Origin: Clostridia bacterium
GTDB lineage: Bacteria; Bacillota; Clostridia; Oscillospirales; Acutalibacteraceae
Assembly: GCA_017522205.1 (NCBI GenBank)
Contig: JAFWZS010000073.1
Coordinates: forward strand, 1 to 56,133
Length of the DNA: 56,133 nucleotides
Reading direction: 5' to 3'
Part shown: positions 17,778 through 24,927 of the stretch, piece after piece
Layout of the letters: each line of letters begins with the position of its first letter
How positions within the stretch are numbered: position 1 is the stretch's first letter
Translations under genes and position numbers: made by a program
Notes under the pieces: generated by a model
Told to the model about the DNA's origin: nothing
Databases searched by the model: none
Seen by the model: the letters and a program-made list of their open reading frames with translations, nothing else

Positions 17778-19202
17778 TCAGCCTTTACCGTTCCAGCAGT
17801 AAGTGCAAACACAGTCTTCAGGAAGACCGATTGCTTCGATAAGACCGGAAAGACTCTGGTAGCCGAGAGAGTCGAAGCCAAGCTTTTTGCAGATTGACCG
17901 GAGCATTGCTTTACCTCTTTCTGTGGAAGCATCAGCATATTCTTCAATGTGCTTTTCGCCTTCTTCGCCCTCAAGCTCAAGAATAGTTCTTCTTGCAATA
18001 AGGTCATTGTCTGAAGTGTTTCTTGAGAAATTGAGATATTTGCAGCCGTACATAATGGGTGGACAAGCTGAACGCATATGCACCTCTTTTGCTCCGTGGC
18101 TATAAAGAAACTCAACGGTTTCCTTAAGCTGAGTTCCTCTTACGATACTGTCGTCGACGAAGAGGAGTTTTTTGCCCTGAATGAGGTCGTGCACGGGAAT
18201 CATCTTCATCTTTGCAACCTTGTTTCTCTCATTCTGATTAGTGGGCATAAAGCTTCTCGGCCAGGTGGGAGTGTACTTGATGAAGGGTCTTGCAAAGGGG
18301 ATGTGGCTTTCGTTTGCATAGCCGATTGCATGAGGTGTGCCTGAATCAGGAACACCGCTTACATAATCAATGTCCTGCGCGAGACCCAGCTTTTTATCTT
18401 CACGGGCAATTATTGCACCGTTTCTTGTACGCATAACCTCAACATTTATACCTTCATAGCTTGAGTTGGGATATCCGTAATAAGTCCAGAGGAAGGAGCA
18501 GATTTTCATTTTCTTCAAAGGTTCTGCAAGAACCTTTACTTCATCTGCTGTAATTTCAACAATCTCACCGGGGCCAAGCTCACGGCTGTATTCATAGTCC
18601 AGCTTTTCAAAAGCGAAGGACTCAAAGGAAATGCAATTGCCTTCGTCATCCTTTCCGAGAACAACAGGCGTTCTTCCGAATTTGTCTCGTGCGGCAATAA
18701 TTGAGCCGTCTTCCTTAAGAATAAGAAGTGAAAGTGAGCCGTCAATTTGTTCCTGAGCGAAACGGATACCTTCTGTGAAGCTGCTCTTCTGATTGATGAG
18801 GGCTGCAGCAAGCTCGGTTGAGTTGATTCTGCCCTTTGTCATAGCAGTGAAGTGTCCGCCGCTTAAGGTCAGGAACTTGTCAATAAGCTCTTCGGCATTG
18901 TTGATAATGCCGATTGTTGTGATTGCATAAACACCCAGGTTTGAACGGATGATAATGGGCTGAGGGTCAGCGTCGCTGATGCAGCCAATGCAGGCGTTTC
19001 CGAACATCTCGTCGGTGATACCGGCAAACTTCGTTCTGAAGGGTGAGTTTTCAATATTGTGAATGTCACGCTGAAAACCGTGAATCTCGTCAACTGCAGC
19101 CATACCGCCACGGCGTGTTCCGAGATGTGAATGGTAGTCAACGCCGAAAAATACGTCAAGAACTACATCTCTTTTAGATGTTGCTCCGAAAAATCCTCCC
19201 AT
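17778..19202 (-). CDS. PurF-like amidophosphoribosyltransferase without the glutaminase cysteine
   Basis: A 474-residue homologue of PurF, which makes phosphoribosylamine from PRPP. The C-terminal phosphoribosyltransferase half is intact: LLFVDDSIVRGTQ is the PRPP loop. Cysteines matching the iron-sulfur ligands of the Bacillus enzyme seem to be kept (CSFLWTYYG, CPPIMYGC, CVCTYCWNG). The N-terminal glutaminase half keeps the fold but not the active site: the chain begins MGGFFGA where PurF has Cys as residue 1 of the mature enzyme, and the usual HRGQ and AHNGN segments read THRRGG-like and TIGIINN. It therefore cannot use glutamine in the normal way. The start is firm: CGGAGG lies 7 bases before the ATG. 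18 bases downstream of purE. Confidence 0.85.
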   Translation of the reverse strand: MGGFFGATSKRDVVLDVFFGVDYHSHLGTRRGGMAAVDEIHGFQRDIHNIENSPFRTKFAGITDEMFGNACIGCISDADPQPIIIRSNLGVYAITTIGIINNAEELIDKFLTLSGGHFTAMTKGRINSTELAAALINQKSSFTEGIRFAQEQIDGSLSLLILKEDGSIIAARDKFGRTPVVLGKDDEGNCISFESFAFEKLDYEYSRELGPGEIVEITADEVKVLAEPLKKMKICSFLWTYYGYPNSSYEGINVEVMRTRNGAIIAREDKKLGLAQDIDYVSGVPDSGTPHAIGYANESHIPFARPFIKYTPTWPRSFMPTNQNERNKVAKMKMIPVHDLIQGKKLLFVDDSIVRGTQLKETVEFLYSHGAKEVHMRSACPPIMYGCKYLNFSRNTSDNDLIARRTILELEGEEGEKHIEEYADASTERGKAMLRSICKKLGFDSLGYQSLSGLIEAIGLPEDCVCTYCWNGKG

Positions 19203-19220
19203 AGGGTACCTCCGAAAAAA

Positions 19221-19715
19221 TTAGGAATTAAACTGTGCTTCTACTGCTGCGTTCTTTTCAAGCACCTTTGCAGTGTCTGAATTTCTCTTATCCTGAAGCT
19301 TCTTGGCGAGTGTTTCGTCACTTAAAGCGAGAATTTCAATAGACAACAAGGCGGCATTGACAGCTCCGTCAATAGCAACTGTAGCTACAGGGATACCGGA
19401 GGGCATCTGTACAGTTGAAAGAAGGGCATCAATACCGTCAAGATATTTTGATTTCATAGGTATGCCGATAACGGGAAGGGTTGTGTTAGCTGCAATTGCA
19501 CCTGCAAGGTGAGCTGCCATACCTGCAGCAGCAATAATTACACCGAAACCGTTCTCTCTTGCATTTACGGTGAAGTCTCTTGCCTCTACGGGAGTGCGGT
19601 GAGCTGAGAAGATATGCACTTCAAAGGGTACACCGAAATCCTTCAGGGTGTCGGCTGCTTTGCTTACTACAGGCAGGTCACTGTCACTGCCCATAATGAT
19701 TGCTACTTTTTTCAT
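19221..19715 (-). CDS. purE: N5-carboxyaminoimidazole ribonucleotide mutase
   Basis: Class I PurE, which moves the carboxyl group of N5-CAIR to give CAIR. The 164-residue protein has the family motifs [23 protein letters not shown] with the catalytic His, [12 protein letters not shown] and IGIPM. It is the first gene of the nine-gene operon, preceded by AAGGAGGT and the ZTP riboswitch. PurK, which would make its substrate, is not in the window. Confidence 0.96.
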   Translation of the reverse strand: MKKVAIIMGSDSDLPVVSKAADTLKDFGVPFEVHIFSAHRTPVEARDFTVNARENGFGVIIAAAGMAAHLAGAIAANTTLPVIGIPMKSKYLDGIDALLSTVQMPSGIPVATVAIDGAVNAALLSIEILALSDETLAKKLQDKRNSDTAKVLEKNAAVEAQFNS

Positions 19716-19783
19716 ATTTGAACTACCTCCTTAAAAAGGTTGATTTTTTGACTTTTGTGCTCTTGGGAAACCGGGAATAAAAG

Positions 19784-19829
19784 AAAAAAGGCACACTTAC
19801 TTAAGGCTTTAACCTAATCGTAAGATGCC
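19784..19829 (-). terminator. riboswitch-controlled terminator upstream of purE
   Basis: Arms 19820-19829 and 19790-19800 with a small internal loop, followed on the minus strand by TTTTTT. Its 5' arm uses the conserved GGGC of the aptamer. Confidence 0.75.
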
Positions 19830-19900
19830 CAGACGGTCGACGTAAAAAAGCTCAGTGATTCATGTGGTGCTCCACTTAAATCCGTCAGTTTCACAAAGCT
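19784..19900 (-). promoter_or_regulatory. ZTP (pfl) riboswitch with terminator
   Basis: Read on the minus strand, 19900 down to 19822 forms the pfl aptamer: an outer stem (AGC...GTGA with TCAC...GCT), an inner GTGG/CCAC stem, and the hallmark CCGTCTGGGCA (19827-19836 region) of the 3' subdomain. The GGCA and CTTAC of that segment also pair with GTAAG and TGCC at 19790-19800, forming a terminator hairpin followed by six T (19784-19789). Binding of ZTP to the aptamer should block this hairpin and allow transcription of purE and the rest. The family is known upstream of purine and one-carbon genes. Confidence 0.88.
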
Positions 19901-19901
19901 G

Positions 19902-19931
19902 TTGATGAACAAAATTTTGTCCGTTCATCAA
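19902..19931 (-). other. hairpin in the pur leader
   Basis: Perfect 9-bp stem (19902-19910 with 19923-19931) in the leader between promoter and ZTP aptamer. No known regulatory class recognised; it may insulate the aptamer. Confidence 0.5.
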
Positions 19932-19982
19932 ACGTAAAATATGTAGTTTTTCATAGAAAACAGAAGAAAAATCTTCTTTCAA

Positions 19983-20012
19983 ATTATAGCATAAAACGGC
20001 GTATAATGTCAA
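19983..20012 (-). promoter_or_regulatory. purine operon promoter
   Basis: Consensus TTGACA (20007-20012), 18 bases, TATAAT (19983-19988) on the minus strand. It places the transcript start about 75 bases before the ZTP aptamer. I see no PurR-type operator at this site. Confidence 0.85.
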
Positions 20013-20025
20013 CTGAAAAAAGACC

Positions 20026-20082
20026 GAAAAACACCCGAAAAGCAAATTTGACAATAAGACCAAATTTGGCTTTTCAGGGTGT
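20026..20082 (-). terminator. terminator of the lexA-ATPase operon
   Basis: Long hairpin with arms 20031-20050 and 20061-20082 (two single-base bulges), followed on the minus strand by a T-rich tail. It separates the lexA operon from the purine promoter. Confidence 0.7.
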
Positions 20083-20111
20083 GGTTTAGTTGTGGGTTTT
20101 TACTTTAAAAG

Positions 20112-20388
20112 TAAGTTGGCGAGTATAATCCGAAACAGCCTGAAAGTGTTATTTTTCAAGGCTTTTCGGCGTATCGCTCTCGAAAGGCATCAGCCTTTCA
20201 TCGTGCTCAGCCACCAAAAATCCAATTAAAAACCTTAACTTTCAGGTCGGAGATTTTTTGAATAGTGGATTTTTGTGGGGCTGAGGCACAAAACGCAGTA
20301 AAGCCTTGCGGATTTACGAGTATTTTAACAATAGATTGGCGGAAATCCACATTCAAAAAAACTATTTCGGATTATACTCGCCAACTTA
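20112..20388. mobile_element. 277-bp MITE-like element with 22-bp terminal inverted repeats and TA flanks
   Basis: The ends, beginning AGTTGGCGAGTA at 20114 and its exact complement ending at 20386, match perfectly over 22 bases and are flanked on both sides by TA (20112-20113, 20387-20388). Inside, further partial inverted repeats (GTGGATTT-type and CCTGAAAG-type) would fold the whole element into a long hairpin. No reading frame of note. TA duplication and inverted ends suit an IS630/Tc1-mariner-type non-autonomous element. It sits 2 bases beyond the ATPase stop codon, before the terminator. Confidence 0.7.
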
Positions 20389-20390
20389 AG

Positions 20391-21284
20391 TTAAAATGCA
20401 TAGGAGTTTTCTTCAAAAAATTCCTTATACACTTTCACGCACTCAAGCTCGGTCCACTTACATTCCTTTAACGGAAAAGAATCGATGTCATATACCCGTG
20501 CACCTTTAAGCGACAGCAGGAATGGAGAATGTGTAGACACAATGAACTGACAGCCGTGGTGTCTCACACAGTCCTCTAAAAAGTATTTTAGCTGAAGCTG
20601 ATTGGCTGGAGAAAGACTGTTTTCAGGTTCGTCGAGCAAAAAGAGAGCATCATCGTGAATTGCATCAACAAAGAGAGACAACGCACTTTCGCCGTTGGAA
20701 CGCTCCTGCACATTTCGCATAAGGTTAGAACGGATAAACTGAGACTGGCTGATTTTCTTGTTCTGTGAATCCACAACTCTCTTCCACCGTTCGTAGTCCT
20801 GAAGACCGTGAAAGGCTGTATCAACGTTACCGCTGTTATTCTGAAGCCATTCCTGAAGTAAATCCTCACGTCTGCTGTCAATGCCGTCATTGATACGTCT
20901 TATGTCAAGCACACGCTCAAACACATCGTCACTTGTGATGACGGAGCTTCTGAGGGGCAAATTCTCCTGCAGCTCATAACGGCAAAGCTCAACATAATCA
21001 TCAAAAAAATCACTTCGGTTATAAGGGGAAGTACGTTTTAGATTCAGGGTTTCTGCAATAACATTCAGAATGGTGCTTTTACCGCTGCCGTTGTTTCCGC
21101 AGAAAACTGTAATTTCACGAAATTCAAAATTGTCCGGCAGACCTCGTTCCGTAAACATTCCGAAGGGATATTTTGTTGTGTAGCAGGTGCGAAAATTTTT
21201 AGGACTGAAGGTGCTGCTTTTAGTGTTGAAAAAGCCTTCCTCCTCATAAGGGGAGGGAAAATGAAAAGATTTAAGATAAACCAT
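20391..21284 (-). CDS. SMC/RecF-like AAA ATPase, SOS-linked
   Basis: A 297-residue soluble ATPase of the ABC/SMC class. Walker A is GNNGSGKST (about residues 63-71), an ABC-type signature reads RSNGESAL, Walker B is ALFLLDEPENSLS, and an H-loop reads VSTHSPFLLSL. A middle region of about 100 charged residues replaces the long coiled coil of true SMC proteins. The ATG at 21284 is only 9 bases after the lexA stop, with no clear ribosome site, so translation is probably coupled. The pairing with lexA makes it a likely DNA-damage response gene. Related ATPases occur in DNA repair, in overcoming lysogenization defect (OLD)-type defence and in many orphan contexts, so the exact role is open. Confidence 0.8.
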   Translation of the reverse strand: MVYLKSFHFPSPYEEEGFFNTKSSTFSPKNFRTCYTTKYPFGMFTERGLPDNFEFREITVFCGNNGSGKSTILNVIAETLNLKRTSPYNRSDFFDDYVELCRYELQENLPLRSSVITSDDVFERVLDIRRINDGIDSRREDLLQEWLQNNSGNVDTAFHGLQDYERWKRVVDSQNKKISQSQFIRSNLMRNVQERSNGESALSLFVDAIHDDALFLLDEPENSLSPANQLQLKYFLEDCVRHHGCQFIVSTHSPFLLSLKGARVYDIDSFPLKECKWTELECVKVYKEFFEENSYAF

Positions 21285-21293
21285 AGTATGATT

Positions 21294-21887
21294 TTACAGA
21301 TATCTCATCATAGCAACTGCTTTGCCGAGAATAACGAGCTCGTTTACGATAATAGGCTCAAAAGCATCATTTTCAGGCTGCAGACGGAAGTGGCCGTTTT
21401 CCTTGTAGAATGTTTTAACCGTTGCTTCGTCTTCAATAAGTGCAACAACAATGTCGCCGTTACGGGCATAGGGTGTCTTTTCAACAAAGAGAATGTCACC
21501 GTCATAAATGCCTGCGCCCAGCATACTTTCACCTCTTACCTTAAGGGCAAACATTTCACTATCGGGTGAAATATGACCTCCGGTAAAGGGAATGTAAGAC
21601 TCAATCTGCTCAACGGCAAGAATGGGAATACCTGCAGTAACAGTACCCAAAAGGGGAACGTGACGCACATTTTCAGCCTGCCCCACAATTCTGATCGAAC
21701 GCTTGAGCATAGGGTCACGGACAATGTAGCCCTTTTCCTCAAGTGCATCAAGGTTTGCCTGAACAGATGATGTGGATTTAAGACCCACTGCCTGACAGAT
21801 TTCTCTGACTGAGGGCGGTACGCCGTTTCCTGAACGTTCCTTAAGGTATTCAAGAATTCTGAATTGATTTTCGCTTAAGGGTTTCAT
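21294..21887 (-). CDS. lexA: LexA repressor
   Basis: SOS-response repressor and self-cleaving S24 peptidase. The 197-residue protein has the N-terminal winged helix (LSENQFRILEYLKERSGNGVPPS, then SVREICQAVGL), the cleavage site Ala-Gly in VTAGIPIL, the catalytic Ser in RGESMLGAGI and the Lys in DEATVKTF. The ATG at 21887 follows GAGGT by 9 bases; a longer upstream reading frame runs through the LexA boxes and promoter and is not used. The ATPase gene follows after 9 bases. Two LexA-type boxes at its own promoter indicate autoregulation. Confidence 0.95.
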   Translation of the reverse strand: MKPLSENQFRILEYLKERSGNGVPPSVREICQAVGLKSTSSVQANLDALEEKGYIVRDPMLKRSIRIVGQAENVRHVPLLGTVTAGIPILAVEQIESYIPFTGGHISPDSEMFALKVRGESMLGAGIYDGDILFVEKTPYARNGDIVVALIEDEATVKTFYKENGHFRLQPENDAFEPIIVNELVILGKAVAMMRYL

Positions 21888-21916
21888 ATTTTTTACCTCA
21901 TTTCTGTAGAAAATTG

Positions 21917-21930
21917 AGTACAAATGTTCG
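21917..21930 (-). promoter_or_regulatory. LexA box, downstream site
   Basis: CGAACATTTGTACT on the minus strand, an imperfect match to the Firmicutes LexA consensus CGAACN4GTTCG, placed between the transcript start and the lexA gene. Confidence 0.65.
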
Positions 21931-21941
21931 ATTGTGATTAC

Positions 21942-21970
21942 AGTATAACACATCTTTTCAGAAAATGCAA
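21942..21970 (-). promoter_or_regulatory. lexA promoter
   Basis: TTGCAT (21965-21970), 17 bases, TATACT (21942-21947) on the minus strand, with LexA boxes at both ends. Confidence 0.75.
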
Positions 21971-21981
21971 ACATTTGTTCG
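21968..21981 (-). promoter_or_regulatory. LexA box, upstream site over the -35
   Basis: CGAACAAATGTTTG on the minus strand, a near-consensus LexA box that overlaps the -35 element. It also lies about 26 bases upstream of the spoIIQ-like promoter's -35 box. Confidence 0.8.
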
Positions 21982-22006
21982 AATTTTTTCAAAAAATTTT
22001 CTTGCA

Positions 22007-22035
22007 GTATAAATCTGCAGGCTTTGGCAATACTT
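22007..22035 (+). promoter_or_regulatory. sigma-F-like promoter of the spoIIQ-like gene
   Basis: GTATA (22007-22011), 14 bases, GGCAATACTT (22026-22035). This fits the published sigma-F pattern (GywTA, then GGnrAnAhTw) and no good SigA pair is seen. The leader would be about 20 bases. Confidence 0.5.
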
Positions 22036-22061
22036 TTCATACAGGATGGTGATAAGTACTT

Positions 22062-22778
22062 ATGAAAAAGAAAGTCAGCTTTTTTGAAAGAATCTCTTCA
22101 GGAAAAGGGTTTTATATTACTGCTTCGGTGTGCATCTGCATAATTTTTGCCGCTATTGCCGTTATATACAATTCCTCGTTAAGTATGCTCGAGGGTGTGC
22201 TTCCTCAGGAGACAACAGCACAGGTGCGCAAAAATGAAACGGGTGTAAAGGACCCGAGAGTCACGGAAAAAGAGACAACCGAAAAGATTACCGAAAAAAA
22301 GAAGCCCACAGAACGAACAACCAATGAACCGAGCAGAGTTGTCACAACCACCGAAAAAGAAGAGCCTACCTTTGAAGAAAGCAAAAGCTTTATTCCTCCC
22401 GTCTCAGGTGAAATCATCAAAGGCTTCAGCGTAAGTCCGATTTTTGATGAAACTATGGGTGACTGGCGAAGTCACGGCGGCACGGACTATGCCATTTCTG
22501 AAAACGAAGAGGTAAAGGCGGTTGCAAACGGAAAGATTTCAAAGGTTATTTCCGACCCCAGCTGGGGATATATTATCGAAATGGATTGCGGTGAATTTAC
22601 CGTTAGATATTGCGGTCTTCTTCAGGGCTCAACGGCAAAATTGGATTCTGTTGTGTCTCAGGGCGATGTAATCGGTAAAGCTGGAAAAATCCCTTGCGAA
22701 AGTGCGCAGGAAAACCACGTGCATCTTGAAGTGCTCAAAGACGGAGACAGAGTAGATTTCAGCAGTATTTCTTCATAA
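22062..22778 (+). CDS. SpoIIQ-like M23 (LytM) peptidase, membrane-anchored
   Basis: A 238-residue protein with one N-terminal membrane helix (about 20-38), a Thr/Glu/Lys-rich linker (about 50-105) and a C-terminal LytM domain. Zinc ligands are intact: His and Asp of SHGGTDYA and the HVHLEV motif. SpoIIQ is made in the forespore under sigma-F and spans the intermembrane space during engulfment, together with SpoIIIAH; in many Clostridia the zinc site is kept, unlike Bacillus. The sigma-F-like promoter upstream supports this role over that of a general cell-wall hydrolase. AGGATGGTG lies 10 bases before the ATG. Single gene, divergent from lexA, with its own terminator. Confidence 0.75.
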   Translation: MKKKVSFFERISSGKGFYITASVCICIIFAAIAVIYNSSLSMLEGVLPQETTAQVRKNETGVKDPRVTEKETTEKITEKKKPTERTTNEPSRVVTTTEKEEPTFEESKSFIPPVSGEIIKGFSVSPIFDETMGDWRSHGGTDYAISENEEVKAVANGKISKVISDPSWGYIIEMDCGEFTVRYCGLLQGSTAKLDSVVSQGDVIGKAGKIPCESAQENHVHLEVLKDGDRVDFSSISS

Positions 22779-22786
22779 TTCTCACA

Positions 22787-22825
22787 ATACAAAACGCCTG
22801 ACGGGTTTCGTCAGGCGTTTTGTAT
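22787..22825. terminator. bidirectional terminator
   Basis: Perfect 17-bp stem (22787-22803 with 22809-22825), AT-rich at the base, between the convergent spoIIQ-like gene and the ABC exporter operon. Confidence 0.8.
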
Positions 22826-22857
22826 CCGATTTTAAAAACGTGCATAAAGCACAGGGG

Positions 22858-24927
22858 TTATGTCATTTCAAATGTACCTGTATAAAGCTGATAGTACTTT
22901 CCGCCCTTTTCGATAAGCTCGCTATGACTGCCTTCTTCAATGATTTCGCCGTTTTCGAGAACGACAATATCATCGGAGTTTCTTACGGTTGAAAGACGGT
23001 GAGCAATTACGAATACCGTTCTTTCCTCCATGATTCTGTCCATACCCTTTTCGATAAGACGCTCAGTTCTTGTGTCAACCGAAGAGGTTGCCTCATCGAG
23101 AATGAGAAGGGGAGCTTTTGCAATGGCAGCTCTTGCTATATTTATGAGCTGAGCCTGACCGGTTGAAATGTTGTTGCCGCCTTCTCGAAGCTCGGTTTCA
23201 TAGCCGTCGGGAAGAGCCTCAATAAATGCGTGGGCGTTGGCGATTTTAGCCGCCTCAATAACCTCTTCGTCAGTTGCATCAAGCTTGCCGTAACGGATGT
23301 TTTCCTTGATTGTGCCTCTGAAGAGCTTGGTGTCCTGAAGAACCATAGCCATAGTTCCTCTGAGTGAATCCTTTTTGATGTCCTTTACGGGAATTCCGTC
23401 ATAGGTGATTTCACCTTCATTTACCTCATAGAAACGGTTGATAAGGTTGGTTATGGTTGTTTTACCTGCACCCGTTGAGCCTACGAAAGCAACCTTTGTG
23501 CCGCCTTCAGCGTCAACGTTGATGTTTTTCAGAACATCTGTGCCGGGAACATAGGCAAAGGTTACATCTTTTACTTCAATGTTACCCTTGAGGTCTTTAT
23601 ACATCACGCCGTTTTCTGTGGGAATCTTCCACGCAAGCTTGCCCTCGGGTGAGTCGGTTTCTTCTGTTTCACCCATAGCATTTTTGATGAGACGGACAAT
23701 AGTAACCTTACCCTCGTCTGTTTCGTGGGGAGTGTCAAGAACTTCAAAAACACGTTCAGCACCTGCAATTGCCGCAACAAGAGAGGTGTAGCAGCTTGCA
23801 AGAGAAGCGATGGGTGAAGCGTAGCTGTTTACATAGCCGAGATAAGTAACAAGAGCAGGAGCGGTCATTGAACCCTTCATTACCATAAAGGCACCGAGAA
23901 GAACTGCAACGGCATAGTTTACTCTTGAGATCATGCTCATAAGCGGACTCATAAGACCGCCGATAATGCTTGCCTTTACACCGATTTTTCTGTAGTTTTC
24001 ATTAAGCACGTGGAAGCCTTCCTTAACCTTTTCCTCGTGGCTGAAAAGCTTTACGTTCTTGATACCCTTGATGTATTCTTCGGTGTAGCCGTTAACCTCT
24101 GCAATAGCCTTCTGCTGAGCTTTGAAAAGGGGAGAGCATACGCCTGTGATTATAATAACCACAGAGAACATAAGCACAATTGCAAAGGTGATTGTAAGAG
24201 TGAGCTTCCAACTGAAAACAATCATAATAACAATTGTCATAACAGCCTGAATTGTGGATGAAATAAGGGTGGGGAAGTTGCTGCTGATAAGTGAGCTTAC
24301 CTTGTTGAGGTCGTTAGTGAAATGGCTCATAATTTCGCCGGTTTTTCTCTTGTCAAAATATTCAAGGGGCAGACCCTGAAGATGGTTGAAAAGCTCTCTT
24401 CTCATATCCTTGAGGGTGCTTGTTGAAACGTGGAGCATAATGCGCTGATAGACAAGATTGAAAACTGCTGAAAAAGCATAGGCAATTGCCATAATGACAA
24501 CCCATTTTGTAATCTCTGCCATTGCCTCAGCACCGGTGATGCTCTTATTTACAAGAACCTCTTCAAGTGCATCGTAAATAGGATAAGTCGTCAGCGAAGC
24601 AAGAACGCTTACAACCGTTGTTGAAACGATAAGTAAGGCTGAAAGAAAAAGCAGACCTTTGTATTTTGTCACATAACCGATAAGACGCTTTGAAGCCTTT
24701 TTGATGTCCTTGGGCTTTGCTTTTTTCTTCTTTTCTTCTTTTTCGAGACGTTCCTTCTTTTCCTCCTCGGTTTCTTCCTTTGGAGGCTTTTTCTCGGTCT
24801 TTTTCTTTTTAGAGAAACGTGACTTCTTCTTTGTTTCTTTTTCTTCGGATGCTTCTGTCTGAACTTCGGGGTTTTCCAAAGTGATTTCTTCCTTGTTCAT
24901 TACTTCTTCGGGAGTATTTTTACTCAT
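22858..24927 (-). CDS. ABC exporter half-transporter with charged N-terminal extension
   Basis: A 689-residue half-transporter with six membrane helices (about 90-400) and a C-terminal ATPase (about 445-689). Walker A GSTGAGKTT and Walker B LLILDEATSSVD are canonical, but the signature reads STGQAQ instead of LSGGQ. An extra segment of about 45 residues (with KLAWKIPTENG) separates the two domains. The first 80 residues are almost all Lys and Glu, with no known counterpart in the family. The start is firm (AAGGAGTG 8 bases upstream). It overlaps its partner gene by 4 bases (ATGA). Together the two make a heterodimeric exporter, drug or peptide type. Confidence 0.88.
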   Translation of the reverse strand: MSKNTPEEVMNKEEITLENPEVQTEASEEKETKKKSRFSKKKKTEKKPPKEETEEEKKERLEKEEKKKKAKPKDIKKASKRLIGYVTKYKGLLFLSALLIVSTTVVSVLASLTTYPIYDALEEVLVNKSITGAEAMAEITKWVVIMAIAYAFSAVFNLVYQRIMLHVSTSTLKDMRRELFNHLQGLPLEYFDKRKTGEIMSHFTNDLNKVSSLISSNFPTLISSTIQAVMTIVIMIVFSWKLTLTITFAIVLMFSVVIIITGVCSPLFKAQQKAIAEVNGYTEEYIKGIKNVKLFSHEEKVKEGFHVLNENYRKIGVKASIIGGLMSPLMSMISRVNYAVAVLLGAFMVMKGSMTAPALVTYLGYVNSYASPIASLASCYTSLVAAIAGAERVFEVLDTPHETDEGKVTIVRLIKNAMGETEETDSPEGKLAWKIPTENGVMYKDLKGNIEVKDVTFAYVPGTDVLKNINVDAEGGTKVAFVGSTGAGKTTITNLINRFYEVNEGEITYDGIPVKDIKKDSLRGTMAMVLQDTKLFRGTIKENIRYGKLDATDEEVIEAAKIANAHAFIEALPDGYETELREGGNNISTGQAQLINIARAAIAKAPLLILDEATSSVDTRTERLIEKGMDRIMEERTVFVIAHRLSTVRNSDDIVVLENGEIIEEGSHSELIEKGGKYYQLYTGTFEMT

